Shown here: positions 50,416 to 58,462 of the stretch, in pieces
How positions within the stretch are numbered: position 1 is the stretch's first letter
Layout: each line of letters starts with the position of its first letter
Assembly (NCBI GenBank): GCA_963715455.1
Contig: OY970245.1
Location: 1,488,001 to 1,552,000, forward strand
Length of the DNA stretch: 64,000 bases
Direction: 5' to 3'
Source: VRUE01 sp963715455
Lineage (GTDB): Bacteria; Actinomycetota; Thermoleophilia; Solirubrobacterales; 70-9
Notes under the pieces: generated by a model
The model's input: only the letters and a program-made list of their open reading frames with translations
Told to the model about the DNA's origin: nothing
Database searches by the model: none
Position numbers and translations under genes: made by a program

Positions 50416-51666
50416 ATGACCGAGATTCAGCCGCTCGCCGAGGGCGAGTATCTCTTCACTTCGGAGTCCGTCACCGAGGGGCATCCCGACAAGGTCTGCG
50501 ACGCGATCTCCGATGCGGTGCTCGACGCTGTGATGGCTGGGGACCCGGAGGGCCGGGTCGCCTGCGAGACCCTGGTCAACACCGGCATGGCCGTGGTCTC
50601 CGGCGAGATATCCACCCATGTCCACCTCGACGTGCCCGAGCTGGTGCGCGAGACGATCCGCGAGATCGGCTACGACCACGGCGACTACGGCTACAACTGT
50701 GACCACATCTCGGTCCTCGTCTCGCTCGACAAGCAGTCGCCAGACATCGCCCAGGGGGTCGATGCCGCCTATGAGACGCGCACCGGGGGATCGGTCGAGG
50801 ACGAGCTGCTGATCGCCGGCGCGGGTGATCAGGGAATGATGTTCGGCTACGCGACGGATGAGACCGAGGTGCTGATGCCGATGCCGATCCACCTCGCCCA
50901 CCGGCTGGCCGAACGGCTCGCCGCGGTGCGCAAGGACGGCACGCTCGACTACCTCGGCCCCGACGGCAAGACCCAGGTGACGGTGCGCTACGCCGATGGC
51001 CGCCCGGTCAAGGTGGAGAAGCTCTTGATCTCGACCCAGCACGCCGAGGGCGTCGAGTCGGAGTCGAAGATCAAGCCCGACCTCTGGGAGCACGTCGTGC
51101 TGCCGGTGCTCGGTGCCGAGGCCGATGGTCTCTTCGACGCCGACGAGCTGCGCCAGCACTTCCTCGTCAACCCGACCGGCAAGTTCGTCATCGGCGGCCC
51201 GGTCGGCGACGCCGGCCTCACCGGTCGCAAGATCATCGTCGACACATATGGGGGCATGGCCCGCCACGGCGGCGGCGCCTTCTCCGGCAAGGACCCCTCC
51301 AAGGTCGACCGCTCGGCTGCCTACGCCGCCCGCCACGTGGCCAAGAACGTCGTTGCCGCAGGGCTCGCCCAGCGCTGCGAGGTGCAGGTTGCCTACGCGA
51401 TCGGCGTCGCCCGGCCGATCTCGCTGATGGTCGAGACCTTCGGCACCGGCAAGCTGCCCGACGCGAAGATCTCCGAGCTGGTCGAAGCCGAGTTCGACTT
51501 GCGCCCCGGCGCTTTTCGCCGCTACCTCGACCTGCACCGCCCGGTCTTCAAGCAGACCTCGGCCTACGGCCACTTCGGCCGCGAAGGCGACGCCTTCACC
51601 TGGGAGCGCACCGACCGGGCCGAGAAGCTAAAAGCCGCTGCGGGCCTCGAAGCAGCACCTGCCTAG
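50416..51666 (+). CDS. metK: S-adenosylmethionine synthetase
   Basis: A 416-residue enzyme making SAM from ATP and methionine. LFTSESVTEGHPDKVCDAISDAVLD with the catalytic His, GAGDQGMMFGYA, the ATP/PPi-binding NPTGKFVIGGPVGDAGLTGRKII, and DTYGGMARHGGGAFSGKDPSKVDRSAAY. ATG 50416 is fixed by the -10 box; the frame is open far upstream but has no similarity there. Confidence 0.97.
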   Translation: MTEIQPLAEGEYLFTSESVTEGHPDKVCDAISDAVLDAVMAGDPEGRVACETLVNTGMAVVSGEISTHVHLDVPELVRETIREIGYDHGDYGYNCDHISVLVSLDKQSPDIAQGVDAAYETRTGGSVEDELLIAGAGDQGMMFGYATDETEVLMPMPIHLAHRLAERLAAVRKDGTLDYLGPDGKTQVTVRYADGRPVKVEKLLISTQHAEGVESESKIKPDLWEHVVLPVLGAEADGLFDADELRQHFLVNPTGKFVIGGPVGDAGLTGRKIIVDTYGGMARHGGGAFSGKDPSKVDRSAAYAARHVAKNVVAAGLAQRCEVQVAYAIGVARPISLMVETFGTGKLPDAKISELVEAEFDLRPGAFRRYLDLHRPVFKQTSAYGHFGREGDAFTWERTDRAEKLKAAAGLEAAPA

Positions 51667-51835
51667 AGAGCACCGGCGGGCCAGACCCCCTCCAAGCTCC
51701 CTCCCTAGGACTGCTCAAGCTTTCAAGGAGAACTCAGCGTTGACCCCCCCCTCTGAGCGGGTGTGTGTCCCAGCTCGGGTTGCCAGCTGTCGCGGCCGAG
51801 GCGACTCTCCGGCTCGAAGCTTCCGGGTTGCGAAA

Positions 51836-51901
51836 GGGGCTCGGGGGGTCCTTCCCCAGGAACTCCCGCGAAGCGGCCTGGGGAAGGACCCCCCGAGCCC
51901 C
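51836..51901. terminator. 25-base perfect inverted repeat between convergent metK and PH-domain genes
   Basis: Arms 51836-51860 and 51877-51901 are perfect. It lies between two convergent genes, as expected for a bidirectional terminator, 169 bases from metK and 23 bases from the PH-protein stop. Confidence 0.7.
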
Positions 51902-51924
51902 CCCGTCCCAGAACCGAAGCTCGC

Positions 51925-52428
51925 TCAGCCAGGCGGCTGGGCCTCGCCCAGGCCGTGGGTGCCGGCGGCGCCCCTGCCGGTTGCCTGGTCGACGCTGTGG
52001 ACGACGTCCTGGGGGTCGGCCACCCCGGCGAAGACGAAGTTGTAGTCGTCGCCGGCCGCCGTGTCGAAGTCGACGTCGCCGATCTGCATGAGGCGCTGGT
52101 AGACCGACTGCTTGTAGTTGACGTTCTGCACCCGCTCGAGGCGCGTCTCCTGCACCTCGCGGGAGACGATGCCGCGGCGGATATTGAGGCGGCGATCGGT
52201 GATTGTGTAGGTCGTGGCTACGCGCTTGACGAAGCCGGCAAGCACGGTGATGCCGATGATCACGAGGACGATCAGGAAGACCGTGCCACTGCTGGCGCCG
52301 AAGAGCTTGGCGATCACTCCGGCGAGCGCCGCGACGAGGATTCCCTTCAGGTAGAAGCCGAGGATCGCCCGCCAGCAGGGGTGGCCCTCGAAGATGACCC
52401 GCTCCCCGGGGCTGAGGTTCAGACCCAT
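51925..52428 (-). CDS. bacterial PH-domain (DUF304/YdbT-type) membrane protein
   Basis: 167 residues from ATG 52428, which lies 7 bases after a TATGCT -10 box; longer starts (52440, 52446) exist. It begins LSPGERVIFEGHPCW, then two membrane segments (about 25-45, YLKGILVAALAGVIAKLFG, and 52-72, VFLIVLVIIGITVLAGFV), then the PH-like beta domain: TYTITDRRLNIRRGIVSREVQETRLERVQNV and IGDVDFDTAAGDD. These proteins' function is unknown; they are often membrane-stress related. Confidence 0.85.
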   Translation of the reverse strand: MGLNLSPGERVIFEGHPCWRAILGFYLKGILVAALAGVIAKLFGASSGTVFLIVLVIIGITVLAGFVKRVATTYTITDRRLNIRRGIVSREVQETRLERVQNVNYKQSVYQRLMQIGDVDFDTAAGDDYNFVFAGVADPQDVVHSVDQATGRGAAGTHGLGEAQPPG

Positions 52429-52435
52429 TGCGCGC

Positions 52436-52441
52436 AGCATA
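52436..52441 (-). promoter_or_regulatory. -10 element TATGCT, leaderless start of the PH-domain gene
   Basis: On the minus strand TATGCT, seven bases, ATG 52428. The -10 box of priA lies back to back 23 bases away. Confidence 0.55.
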
Positions 52442-52464
52442 CCCACGGCGTCCGCGTCCCTCCA

Positions 52465-52470
52465 TACCGT
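52465..52470 (+). promoter_or_regulatory. -10 element TACCGT, leaderless start of priA
   Basis: TACCGT, six bases, GTG 52477. This fixes a start that the long upstream open frame leaves uncertain. Confidence 0.6.
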
Positions 52471-52476
52471 GGGCCG

Positions 52477-54666
52477 GTGTCGATCGCAAAGGTCGAGCCG
52501 CTCACCACCGCCCGCGCTCTGCGCGGGCCCTTCGACTACCGCCTGCCGGCGGAGATGGCCGATCTCGAGGTGGGCCAGGTCGTCCGCGTGCCCTTTGGCC
52601 GCCAGCGCTTGCTCGGCGTGGTCGTCGAGCTGGCCGAGTTCTCCGAGCTGCCGCCGGAGCGCCTGGCCGAGCCGCTCGAGGCGCTTGAGGCAGGCACGCC
52701 GGCGGAGCTCGTACGGCTCGGTCTCTGGGTCGCGCGCGAGTATTGCTCGACGCCCTCTCGCGGACTGCAGCTGGTGCTGCCCCCGGGAACCGGCGCGGGA
52801 GGTCAGCGGGTCCGGTCGCGGCTGGAGCTGCGGGCCGAGATCGCCGCCGCTGGTGAGGCTGCCCTGAGCGGTGGGGAGCGGCTCGGGGTCAAGCAGCGCG
52901 CTGCGCTGGAGGCTCTGCGCGGTGGTGAGATGTCAGCGGCAGAGCTCGGCGCCGCGGTCGGCGCGGACCGAGCCGTTCTGCGACGGCTTGAGCAGCGCGG
53001 CCTGATCGCCACCCGCAGCTCGCTGGTGCGGCGGCGGCCCGATCACCCCGATCTCGGCGCTAGCGCGGCTCGCCCGCAGCTGCTGCCCGAGCAGCAACAG
53101 GCGGTCGAGGGGATCGTCGCCGCTCTCGATGGTGAGGCGCGGGCGCCGCGCGAGCTGCTCCTCCACGGGGTAACCGGCTCGGGCAAGACCGAGGTCTACT
53201 TGGCGGCGGTGGAGACGGCACTGGCACGGGGGCGGGGCGCGATCGTGCTCGTCCCCGAGATTGGACTGGCACCGCAGGCGGTCGCCCGCTTCCGGGCGCG
53301 GCTCGGCGATCGCTTCGCCGTCCTCCACTCAGCCCTCTCCGACGGCGAGCGCTACGACGAATGGCGCCGCCTGCGCAGCGGCGAGGCGAGCGTCTGCGTC
53401 GGCCCGCGCTCGGCGATCTTCGCCCCGCTTGCCGACCTGGGCCTGGTCGTCATCGACGAGGAGCACGACCCCTCCTACAAGCAGGAGGGCGACCCCTGTT
53501 ACGACGCGCGCACGATCGCCCGGCGGCGCGCTGCGGAGTGTGGCGCCGTGCTCGTTGCCGGCACGGCAACCCCGCGCCCCGAGTCCTGGCTCGAGCTGCC
53601 ACGCCTCGAGCTTCCGCGCCGCGTCGATGGACGGCCGATGCCTCCCGTACAGGTGCTCGACATGCGCGAGGCGGATCCGCGTTCGGGCCCGTTGCACCCG
53701 CATACCTGGGCGGCGTTGGCCGCGGTACGCGAGGCGAGGCAAAAGGCGATCGTCATGGTCAACCGACGCGGCTTCGCTCCCTGGCTCACCTGCCGCTCCT
53801 GCGGCCGCCACTGGAACTGCCCGAACTGCGACGTCTCGCTGATCGTCCACCGGCACAGCGGGCGTCTCGTCTGTCACCACTGCGCCCATAGCGAAGCGTT
53901 GCCGCGTGCTTGTGGCGACTGCGACTCGACGACGCTCTCGCAGGCCGGTGTCGGAACCGAGCAGGTCGAGGCGCTGCTCTCCGAGCGCTTGGCGCCGATG
54001 CCGGTTTTCCGCCTCGACGCCGATACGGCCGGCGCGCGCGGGTCCCACGCCCGCATCCTCGCTGCCTTCGGCGAGGCCGAGCATGGCGTGCTGGTCGGCA
54101 CGCAGATGGTCGCCAAGGGCCACGACTTTCCCGAGGTGACGCTGAGCGCGATCCTCGACGCAGACGCCAGCTTGCGCTTTCCTGATTTCCGCGCCGCCGA
54201 GCGGACCTTCGCCATGGTTACCCAACTCGCCGGGCGCAGCGGGCGCGGCGCGGCCGGAGGGGAGGTGATCGTGCAGACGCTGGCGCCGAGTGCGCCGAGC
54301 ATCGTGCACGCCGCTGGCCACGCGGCCGAGGCCTTTCTCGCCGAGGAGGTAGAGCGGCGACGGGCGCTGCGCTATCCGCCCTTCTCAAATTTGACGCGGA
54401 TTGTGCTGAAGGGCGAGTCTGAACTGCGGCTCGAACGGGCGGCCGCGGAGCTCGCCACAGCGCTTGCGCCAGCCCTCCCCGACGACACCGACCTGCTCGG
54501 CCCAGCGCCGATGTTTCGCGTGCGCAACCGCCATCGTCGCCGCCTGCTGCTCAAGGCGGCTGAGCGCGAGGCGACGATCGCCGCGGTGCGTGAGACGGTC
54601 GAGGCACTGGCCGCCGAGCGGTCCCTGCGCGACGTCGCAATCAGCGTCGACGTTGACCCGCAGTAA
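52477..54666 (+). CDS. priA: primosomal helicase PriA
   Basis: A 729-residue superfamily 2 helicase for replication restart. N-terminal DNA-binding domain (FDYRLPAEMADLEVGQVVRVPFG), Walker A GVTGSGKTE, DEEHDPSYKQE for motif II, and the zinc sites CRSCGRHWNCPNCD and CHHCAHSEALPRACGDCDS, GTQMVAKGHDFPEVTL, and QLAGRSGRGAAGGEV. Walker A is intact (actinobacterial PriA often is not), so helicase activity is plausible. The frame is open 238 codons upstream of GTG 52477 but those overlap the divergent gene and are discarded. Confidence 0.95.
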   Translation: MSIAKVEPLTTARALRGPFDYRLPAEMADLEVGQVVRVPFGRQRLLGVVVELAEFSELPPERLAEPLEALEAGTPAELVRLGLWVAREYCSTPSRGLQLVLPPGTGAGGQRVRSRLELRAEIAAAGEAALSGGERLGVKQRAALEALRGGEMSAAELGAAVGADRAVLRRLEQRGLIATRSSLVRRRPDHPDLGASAARPQLLPEQQQAVEGIVAALDGEARAPRELLLHGVTGSGKTEVYLAAVETALARGRGAIVLVPEIGLAPQAVARFRARLGDRFAVLHSALSDGERYDEWRRLRSGEASVCVGPRSAIFAPLADLGLVVIDEEHDPSYKQEGDPCYDARTIARRRAAECGAVLVAGTATPRPESWLELPRLELPRRVDGRPMPPVQVLDMREADPRSGPLHPHTWAALAAVREARQKAIVMVNRRGFAPWLTCRSCGRHWNCPNCDVSLIVHRHSGRLVCHHCAHSEALPRACGDCDSTTLSQAGVGTEQVEALLSERLAPMPVFRLDADTAGARGSHARILAAFGEAEHGVLVGTQMVAKGHDFPEVTLSAILDADASLRFPDFRAAERTFAMVTQLAGRSGRGAAGGEVIVQTLAPSAPSIVHAAGHAAEAFLAEEVERRRALRYPPFSNLTRIVLKGESELRLERAAAELATALAPALPDDTDLLGPAPMFRVRNRHRRRLLLKAAEREATIAAVRETVEALAAERSLRDVAISVDVDPQ

Positions 54667-54684
54667 CCGAAGACATTCGCTCCA

Positions 54685-54690
54685 TAGAAT
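54685..54690 (+). promoter_or_regulatory. -10 element TAGAAT, leaderless start of def
   Basis: TAGAAT, six bases, GTG 54697; identical in sequence and spacing to the murE element at 17082. Confidence 0.65.
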
Positions 54691-54696
54691 TGATCC

Positions 54697-55314
54697 GTGA
54701 GCGAGAAGGCCGAGACAAGCGAGCGCGAGGCGCTTGAGGCGGAGCTGCTGGAGCGACGCGAAGCGGCGCTTGCGCGTGTGGTCAAGTTCGGCGACCCGGT
54801 TTTGAAGAGCAAAGCCTCGCCGGTGCGCGAGTTCGGCCCCGAGCTGCGCGCCGAGGTCGAGCGCATGATCGGCGTCATGCGCGACGGCCTGGGCGTCGGG
54901 CTGGCTGCTACCCAGCTCGGCGTGTTGCGCCGCCTACTCGTCTTCCAGGCGGGCCCTGACAGTGAGCCCACCGCCTTGATCAATCCCGAGGTTGAGTGGC
55001 TTTCCGACGAGATCGTCGTCGCCGAGGAGGGTTGTCTCAGCCTGCCCGGCGTCTCGATGGATGTTGAGCGACCGCTGCACGCACGCTTTAGCGGTCTCGA
55101 TGTCGACGGCGAGGCGGTGCAGATCGAGGCCTCGGGCCTGGAGGCAAGGGTCCTCCAACACGAGATCGACCATCTCGACGGCGTGCTGATCCTTGACCGC
55201 ACTCCCCGTGTCCAGCGCAAGGGCGCCCTGCGGGCGCTGCGCGAGGGCGGCACCTATAGCCCGCCCACGGGCGAGGACGACGGCGAGCACCGCGAGCCTC
55301 GCACTGACGCGTGA
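54697..55314 (+). CDS. def: peptide deformylase
   Basis: A 205-residue metalloenzyme removing the formyl group from nascent proteins. The three motifs are GVGLAATQ (66-73), EEGCLS (110-115, metal ligand C113) and HEIDH (155-159). There is an N-terminal helix of about 25 residues and a charged C-terminal tail. def-fmt overlap by 4 bases (GTGA), linking formylation and deformylation. Confidence 0.96.
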   Translation: MSEKAETSEREALEAELLERREAALARVVKFGDPVLKSKASPVREFGPELRAEVERMIGVMRDGLGVGLAATQLGVLRRLLVFQAGPDSEPTALINPEVEWLSDEIVVAEEGCLSLPGVSMDVERPLHARFSGLDVDGEAVQIEASGLEARVLQHEIDHLDGVLILDRTPRVQRKGALRALREGGTYSPPTGEDDGEHREPRTDA

Positions 55315-56216
55315 GGACGGTCTACCTCGGCACTTCGGAGTTCGCCGCGGCGGTGCTGCGCACGCTGGCCGAGTCCGCGCACCGGCCGGCGCTGGTCGTC
55401 ACGCCGCCCGACCGGCCCCGGGGACGAGGCCGTCGTACCCAGTCACCGGCGGCTGCCGATGCGGCGCGCGAGCTGGGTATCGAGCTGCTGCAGTGCGCTG
55501 ACGTCAACGAGGAGCAGAGCTTCGAGCGGATCGCTGCCGCCCAGCCCGAGGCGCTTGCCGTCTGCGCTTTCGGTCAGCTGATCCGCGAGCCGCTGCTCTC
55601 CCGCTGGCCGCTGCTCAACGTCCATCCTTCGCTGCTGCCGCGCTGGCGCGGCGCGGCGCCGATCGAGCGGGCGATCATGGCCGGCGACGAGCGCACTGGG
55701 GTCTGCGTGATGCAGGTCACCGAGGGACTGGACTCGGGCCCGGTCGCCCTCTGCGAGGAGCTGGCGATTGGGTCTGAGGAAGACTTCGACGCGCTCTCGA
55801 CGCAACTCGCCGGGCTGGGCGGCGAGTTGCTTGTGCGGGCATTCGACCTGCTGGCTGAGTCGCGACTGGATTTCGCCGAGCAGGACGATGACGCCGCGAC
55901 CTACGCCGAGAAGATTCTTGGCGAGGAGCGCCGCCTCGATCCCCGGCGCCCCGCGACCGAGCTGGCGCGCGTCGTTCGCGCTTTGACCCCGCACGTCGGC
56001 GCCTACCTGGAGACGATTGGCGGTGAGCGGCTCGGCGTGCGCCGCGCGCGTCCGGTCGACGTCGGCGTCCAGCAGGGAGAGGTGCGCGCTGAGTGGGGCG
56101 CTTTGCTGCTTGGCTGCGGCCAGGGCGCCCTGCGGCTGGAGGTCGTGCAGCCGCCCGGCGGCAAGCCGATGGCAGCCGACGCCTACCTGCGGGGGCACTC
56201 GCTTCCGAAGCTGTGA
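55311..56216 (+). CDS. fmt: methionyl-tRNA formyltransferase
   Basis: A 301-residue enzyme formylating initiator Met-tRNA. RTVYLGTSEFAAAVLRTL, TPPDRPRGRGR, AFGQLIREPLL, the catalytic block NVHPSLLPRWRGAAPIERAI, VMQVTEGLDSGPVAL, and a C-terminal OB-like domain. GTG 55311 overlaps the def TGA and its stop overlaps rsmB (GTGA). Confidence 0.96.
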   Translation: MRTVYLGTSEFAAAVLRTLAESAHRPALVVTPPDRPRGRGRRTQSPAAADAARELGIELLQCADVNEEQSFERIAAAQPEALAVCAFGQLIREPLLSRWPLLNVHPSLLPRWRGAAPIERAIMAGDERTGVCVMQVTEGLDSGPVALCEELAIGSEEDFDALSTQLAGLGGELLVRAFDLLAESRLDFAEQDDDAATYAEKILGEERRLDPRRPATELARVVRALTPHVGAYLETIGGERLGVRRARPVDVGVQQGEVRAEWGALLLGCGQGALRLEVVQPPGGKPMAADAYLRGHSLPKL

Positions 56217-57544
56217 TTTCCTCCGCCCGGGCGCTCGCCTTCGAGGTGATCCGCACCACCTTCGAGGAGGACGCGCATACCGAGCGAGCCTTTCGAGCCG
56301 CCGCAGATGGGCGTGGTCTCGGCGGTCGCGACCGCGCCCAGGCGCAGCACCTCGCCTACGGTGCCGTGCAGCGCCGGGGCACGCTGGACGCGGCTCTCTC
56401 GCGCCTCGCCGACCGCCCACTGCGCCGGCTCGATCCGCCCGTTCTGGCTGCTCTGCGCCTGGGCGTCTATGAGCTGCTCTTCGCCGATGGGACGCCGGAC
56501 CACGCCGCTGTTGACCAGGCCGTTGAGCTGGCCAAGGGGGCGGGCGCCGCCCACGCCGCCGGCTTCGTCAACGCTGTCCTGCGCCGCGCCGTACGCGAGC
56601 GCGATGCGCTGGTCGAGTCGCTGCTCACCGACGATTCGACCCCGGAGGCCGCGGCGATCGCGTATTCGGTGCCACTCTGGCTGGCGCAGATGTGGTGGCA
56701 GGAGCTGGGCGCCGAGGATGCCCGCCCGCTGCTCGCTGCCTGTAACGAGCCGCCGGAGCTGGCCTTCCGGGTCAACACGCTGCGCAGCGACCGCGAGGCG
56801 GTCCTCGCCAAGCTGCGCGCCGCCGGCATCGACGCGCAACCGGCGTCACCGGTCCTGCATTCGCCACCTATAGGGGGTCAAATGCAGGACGCGAGCGAGT
56901 CGCCGCTACCGGAGATGATCCTCGTCGACGGCCAGACCGGCGAGATCGTGCCTGAGTTGATCGCCGTTGGTGAGCTCACGCCGCAAAGCCGCGGTTCGGC
57001 TGCTGTGGTCGAGGTGCTCGATCCGCAGCCCGGCGAGCAGGTACTCGACCTCTGCGCCGGCCCTGGGATCAAGACCGGCCAGATCGCTGCTCGCATGGAG
57101 GACCGGGGCGAGGTGATCTCGGTCGAGAGCGACCCGCAGCGCGCCGCCGAAGTCGCCGCCCAAGCCGAGCGCCTGGGGCTGCGCAGCGTCACGGTGATCG
57201 AGGCCGACGCAACGCAGCCCGCCATCGGTCCTGGCTTCGACCGCGTGTTGCTCGACGCGCCCTGCTCGGATCTAGGGGCGCTTGCCTCACGCCCCGACGC
57301 TCGCTGGCGCAAGTCGCCGGCGGTGATTGAGCGCCTGGTCGCGGTCCAGGCCGAGCTCTTGCAAAGGGCCCGGGAGGCGCTCCGTCCAGGGGGCACGCTG
57401 GTCTACTCGACCTGCACGATCAGTCGCCGCGAGAACGAGGCACAGGTCGCGGAGGGCGAGCTTTGGCAGCTGCGCCCCGACCGTGATCGCACCACTGGTT
57501 TCTTCATCTGCCGCCTGAGGCGCGATGATGAAGGCGATGAGTGA
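56213..57544 (+). CDS. rsmB: 16S rRNA (cytosine967-C5)-methyltransferase RsmB
   Basis: 443 residues. An N-terminal NusB-like domain (ARALAFEVIRTTFEEDAHTERAF ... LAALRLGVYELLF ... FVNAVLRRAVRE) is followed by a methyltransferase: VLDLCAGPGIKTGQIAARM, FDRVLLDAPCSDLGALA and the catalytic YSTCTISRRENE. A 10-base perfect inverted repeat (56852-56890) lies in the linker and encodes HSPPIGGQMQDA, which may be an insertion. GTG 56213 overlaps fmt. Confidence 0.93.
   Translation: MISSARALAFEVIRTTFEEDAHTERAFRAAADGRGLGGRDRAQAQHLAYGAVQRRGTLDAALSRLADRPLRRLDPPVLAALRLGVYELLFADGTPDHAAVDQAVELAKGAGAAHAAGFVNAVLRRAVRERDALVESLLTDDSTPEAAAIAYSVPLWLAQMWWQELGAEDARPLLAACNEPPELAFRVNTLRSDREAVLAKLRAAGIDAQPASPVLHSPPIGGQMQDASESPLPEMILVDGQTGEIVPELIAVGELTPQSRGSAAVVEVLDPQPGEQVLDLCAGPGIKTGQIAARMEDRGEVISVESDPQRAAEVAAQAERLGLRSVTVIEADATQPAIGPGFDRVLLDAPCSDLGALASRPDARWRKSPAVIERLVAVQAELLQRAREALRPGGTLVYSTCTISRRENEAQVAEGELWQLRPDRDRTTGFFICRLRRDDEGDE
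56852..56890. repeat. 10-base perfect inverted repeat inside rsmB
   Basis: Arms 56852-56861 and 56881-56890 match perfectly around a 19-base loop holding CCTATAGG. It lies in frame within the linker between the NusB-like and catalytic domains. Confidence 0.5.
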
Positions 57545-57776
57545 GGCGAGCGAGGGGGGGAGCGTCATGCGCCGGGCTGCCTGCCCGGCCTGCGGCGAGC
57601 CCTGGCTGCGGCCGACACAGCTGCCTGGCCGCCTGCGCTGTGTGTACTGTCTGCGCCGCTTCGAGCTCGTTTCGCAGTGCCCCGATTGCGGCGAGCACCA
57701 AACCATCGCCCGCATGAGCACCACAGAAGACATGACCTGTCAATTGTGCGGCGGCTCCATGCTCAGGCCCGTCTGA
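57537..57776 (+). CDS. small protein with two zinc ribbons
   Basis: 79 residues from ATG 57537. Four CxxC pairs: CPACG, CVYC, CPDCG, CQLCGG, arranged as two zinc-ribbon-like units (CPACGEPWLRP...RCVYCLRRF and CPDCGEHQT...CQLCGGSM). ATG 57537 lies 8 bases inside rsmB, and the TGA shares a base with rpe, so it is embedded in the operon. It could act as a small RNA- or protein-binding factor in translation; no named family is claimed. Confidence 0.75.
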   Translation: MSEASEGGSVMRRAACPACGEPWLRPTQLPGRLRCVYCLRRFELVSQCPDCGEHQTIARMSTTEDMTCQLCGGSMLRPV

Positions 57777-58462
57777 TGAGCGAGCGGATGCGTGAGCTGA
57801 TCGCCGCCCCACGGGTTGCGCCCTCGATCCTCTCCGCCGACTTCGCCCGCCTCGGCGAGCAGGTCGACGAGGTGATGGCGGCCGGGGCGCGGGTGATCCA
57901 CGTCGACGTGATGGACGGCCACTTCGTCCCGCCGATCACGATCGGTCCGCTGGTCGCCGGCTCGATCGCCGACCGCGTCCATGCGGCCGGTGGGGCGCTC
58001 GACGTGCACCTGATGATCGAGCAGCCCGAGCGCCACATCGAGGCCTTCGCCGAGGCCGGCGCCGATTCGATCACCTTCCACGAGGAGGCGACCGCGCACG
58101 CCAACCGTACGCTCGCGGCGATCCGCGAGCTCGGCTGCCTGGCGGGAGTCGCGATCAACCCCGGCACGCCGGTCGAGGCGCTGGCTGAGCTGCGCGACCT
58201 GGCCGACATCGTGCTCTGTATGACGGTCAACCCGGGTTGGGGCGGTCAGGCCTTCATCGAGGGCTCGCCGGACAAGGTCTCACGCCTCGTCCCGATCGTC
58301 GGTGGCGCCAAGATCGAGGTCGACGGCGGCATCGACGCTGGAACCGCCGGCTCGATCGCCAAAGCCGGCGCCTCGCTCTTCGTCGCCGGCTCGGCCGTCT
58401 TCGGCGCCGACGATCCCGCTGCTGCCTACGCGGAGATCGCGGCTACTGCAGGCGCCGCCTAG
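57776..58462 (+). CDS. rpe: ribulose-phosphate 3-epimerase
   Basis: A 228-residue TIM-barrel enzyme of the pentose phosphate pathway. APSILSADFARLG, VIHVDVMDGHFVPPITIGP (metal-binding His and Asp), LDVHLMIEQPERHI, ADSITFHEEA, MTVNPGWGGQAFIEGS, EVDGGIDAGTAGSIAKAGASLFVAGSAVF. ATG 57776 overlaps the zinc-ribbon stop. It ends convergently, overlapping the antiporter gene by 4 bases. Confidence 0.96.
   Translation: MSERMRELIAAPRVAPSILSADFARLGEQVDEVMAAGARVIHVDVMDGHFVPPITIGPLVAGSIADRVHAAGGALDVHLMIEQPERHIEAFAEAGADSITFHEEATAHANRTLAAIRELGCLAGVAINPGTPVEALAELRDLADIVLCMTVNPGWGGQAFIEGSPDKVSRLVPIVGGAKIEVDGGIDAGTAGSIAKAGASLFVAGSAVFGADDPAAAYAEIAATAGAA

Noticed and set aside
51763..52476. Upstream extension of priA by 238 codons
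   Set aside because: It overlaps the divergent PH-domain gene and a long hairpin, has no similarity to PriA, and a -10 box sits just before GTG 52477.
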